DNA of 7,203 nt from Chloroflexota bacterium (GTDB lineage: Bacteria; Chloroflexota; Dehalococcoidia; Lucifugimonadales; Lucifugimonadaceae), in contig JAJCYX010000180.1 in the NCBI GenBank assembly GCA_029262715.1, forward strand, positions 1 to 7,203, written 5' to 3'. Within the stretch, counting starts at the first letter, position 1, and every line of letters begins with the position of its first letter. The notes beneath the pieces are model-generated. The model was not told the DNA's origin, searched no databases, and saw only the letters and a list, made by a program, of their open reading frames with translations. Positions 6,242-7,203 of this stretch are shown here, one piece after another. Position numbers and translations under genes: made by a program.

Positions 6242-7203
6242 CTAACTTCGCAAGCTGTCCCGACCTCGCCTTGTTTTTCGCTGCCACTCGACTCCTGAAA
6301 AGGACGATCCCGACTGACGCACTGGCGCATGAACTTCGGCTGGTGTTTCATGCAGTACAGGCTCCGGTTCGGTTTCTGGCACAGGAGTGTTCAAATTCAT
6401 CGCAGGTGCCACCAGCGGCTCTTCTGCTGTCTCAGGCCCAAGGAATGTGTGCTCGAACGTCTCTTCGAGTGAGCTATGGATCTTGAGAGCGACGCGGGCC
6501 GTCAGCGCCATCGTGCCAACCATGATCAGTACCGATGCGGGTGTGGCAAGCTCGCCGACTGAGACCAACTTCCACAGGAGCGGCGTCATCCACACGGCAA
6601 CTACGAACAGCGCAATAGCGAAAAAGCTGTGTCCAATCAGAGAAGTCACCGCAGCCGGGAACGATTCTCGATCAACATGAACTCGACGCAGTAACAACTC
6701 ATGCGTGATCTCTTCAGATACTTCAGAGAGAGATTTCCAGACGGTCATGCCCGGTGGCACAGACAGCGTTACCAGTATTCCGCCGAGCACCACGCCAACC
6801 AGTCCGGGTGACACCGATATTCCCGCAGCAATCGGCCCTACAAATCCCAGGACAACCATTCCGGCAACGACGATCAGGCCAATCACCCCGGTGTTGACAA
6901 TGGCGATGCTCAACAACCTTTTGATCCGTTTGCCAGCCTCCCCGTCTGCTCGCATCATCTGACCCGCAAGAACCGCGGATGTGTTGATCGCAAGTGCGTG
7001 GCGACGGACCCTGACTGGGGCACGCCGCTCGATCAGTCGCTCCAACACTGCAGCAGAGCCTGAAACGAGCGGGTAGAGCACGGAGCTAACTATGATTACG
7101 GCGGTCACTATCGGGCTGAGAGAGCTGCTTACAGCGCCGTGGTCGGTCCCGGTCTTGACCATCGCAAGCGAGAACTCTCCCGGCTGCGCCATTGCGGTTC
7201 CAA
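6242..7203 (-). CDS. Cation/proton antiporter (CPA2, Kef/NhaP-like), C-terminal part; 5' end beyond the window
   Basis: About 319 residues are visible. The frame is open through the right edge with GTA just before the internal Met at 7192, so that Met is not the real start. AQPGEFSLAMVKTG, beginning one residue after that Met, matches the conserved AQxGEFSF helix of CPA2 sodium or potassium/proton exchangers. Counting from the same Met, hydrophobic segments lie at about 28-46, 94-117, 126-147, 180-212 and 217-236. The later ones follow a basic cytoplasmic loop (51-92), as in the subfamily with extra C-terminal membrane helices rather than an RCK/TrkA-N regulatory domain. The last ~80 residues are soluble, Pro/Glu-rich (ETEPEPVLHETPAE, 273-286), then basic at the very end (QRKTRRGRDSLRS). 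It would exchange Na+ or K+ for H+ across the cytoplasmic membrane. It is the first visible gene of the four-gene unit. Confidence 0.82.
   Translation of the reverse strand, partial: GTAMAQPGEFSLAMVKTGTDHGAVSSSLSPIVTAVIIVSSVLYPLVSGSAAVLERLIERRAPVRVRRHALAINTSAVLAGQMMRADGEAGKRIKRLLSIAIVNTGVIGLIVVAGMVVLGFVGPIAAGISVSPGLVGVVLGGILVTLSVPPGMTVWKSLSEVSEEITHELLLRRVHVDRESFPAAVTSLIGHSFFAIALFVVAVWMTPLLWKLVSVGELATPASVLIMVGTMALTARVALKIHSSLEETFEHTFLGPETAEEPLVAPAMNLNTPVPETEPEPVLHETPAEVHAPVRQSGSSFSGVEWQRKTRRGRDSLRS

Noticed and set aside
7190..7192. Met at 7192 as the true start of the antiporter
   Set aside because: The frame continues to the window edge, and the residues after it match an internal conserved helix of CPA2 exchangers, so most of the transporter lies outside the window.

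Overview
The window holds eight protein-coding genes, seven of them on the minus strand, and no RNA gene, insertion sequence, CRISPR array or phage gene that I can recognise. Base composition looks moderate to slightly high in GC, coding density is high, and Shine-Dalgarno sequences are visible before several genes. Two lipoproteins with a classical lipobox and a CPA2-type cation/proton antiporter point to a free-living bacterium. The enzyme mix (Gfo/Idh/MocA dehydrogenase, PanE-like reductase, RraA-like protein, sarcosine-oxidase-type flavoenzyme) is what one sees in aerobic heterotrophs with many paralogous catabolic oxidoreductases. Marine SAR202-type Chloroflexota would fit, but that is a guess from gene flavour only.

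Layout. (1) Minus strand, 1-2569: a transcription unit that reads from a PanE/ApbA-type ketopantoate reductase (2569-1529), through a trans-aconitate-2-methyltransferase-like protein (1465-698), into a Gfo/Idh/MocA oxidoreductase (648 to beyond the left edge). (2) A 230-bp divergent gap (2570-2799). (3) Plus strand, 2800-3279: a small lipoprotein of unknown function. (4) Minus strand, 3295-7203: a tightly packed unit that reads from a cation/proton antiporter (C-terminal part only, entering from the right edge), through an RraA/HMG-aldolase-like protein (24-bp gap) and an N-methyl amino acid (sarcosine/N-methyltryptophan) oxidase (2-bp gap), to a GH114/TM1410-type lipoprotein whose ATG overlaps the oxidase stop as ATGA. 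The small lipoprotein and the GH114 lipoprotein converge with only 15 bp between their stop codons, and a stem-loop spans that junction.

How the genes might work together. Unit 4 is the most interesting part. A flavoprotein that oxidises N-methyl or secondary amino acids, an RraA-like protein and a surface-anchored glycosidase-like protein are translationally linked behind an antiporter. That is compatible with uptake or degradation of methylated amine compounds or amino-sugar polymers, but no substrate can be read from the sequence. Unit 1 contains three enzymes with clear family assignments and no obvious shared pathway. I see nothing that is convincingly a new defence, mobile or RNA-based system. 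The best candidates for a second look are the four-gene coupled unit, the RraA-like protein with a non-canonical metal-site position, and the convergent hairpin.
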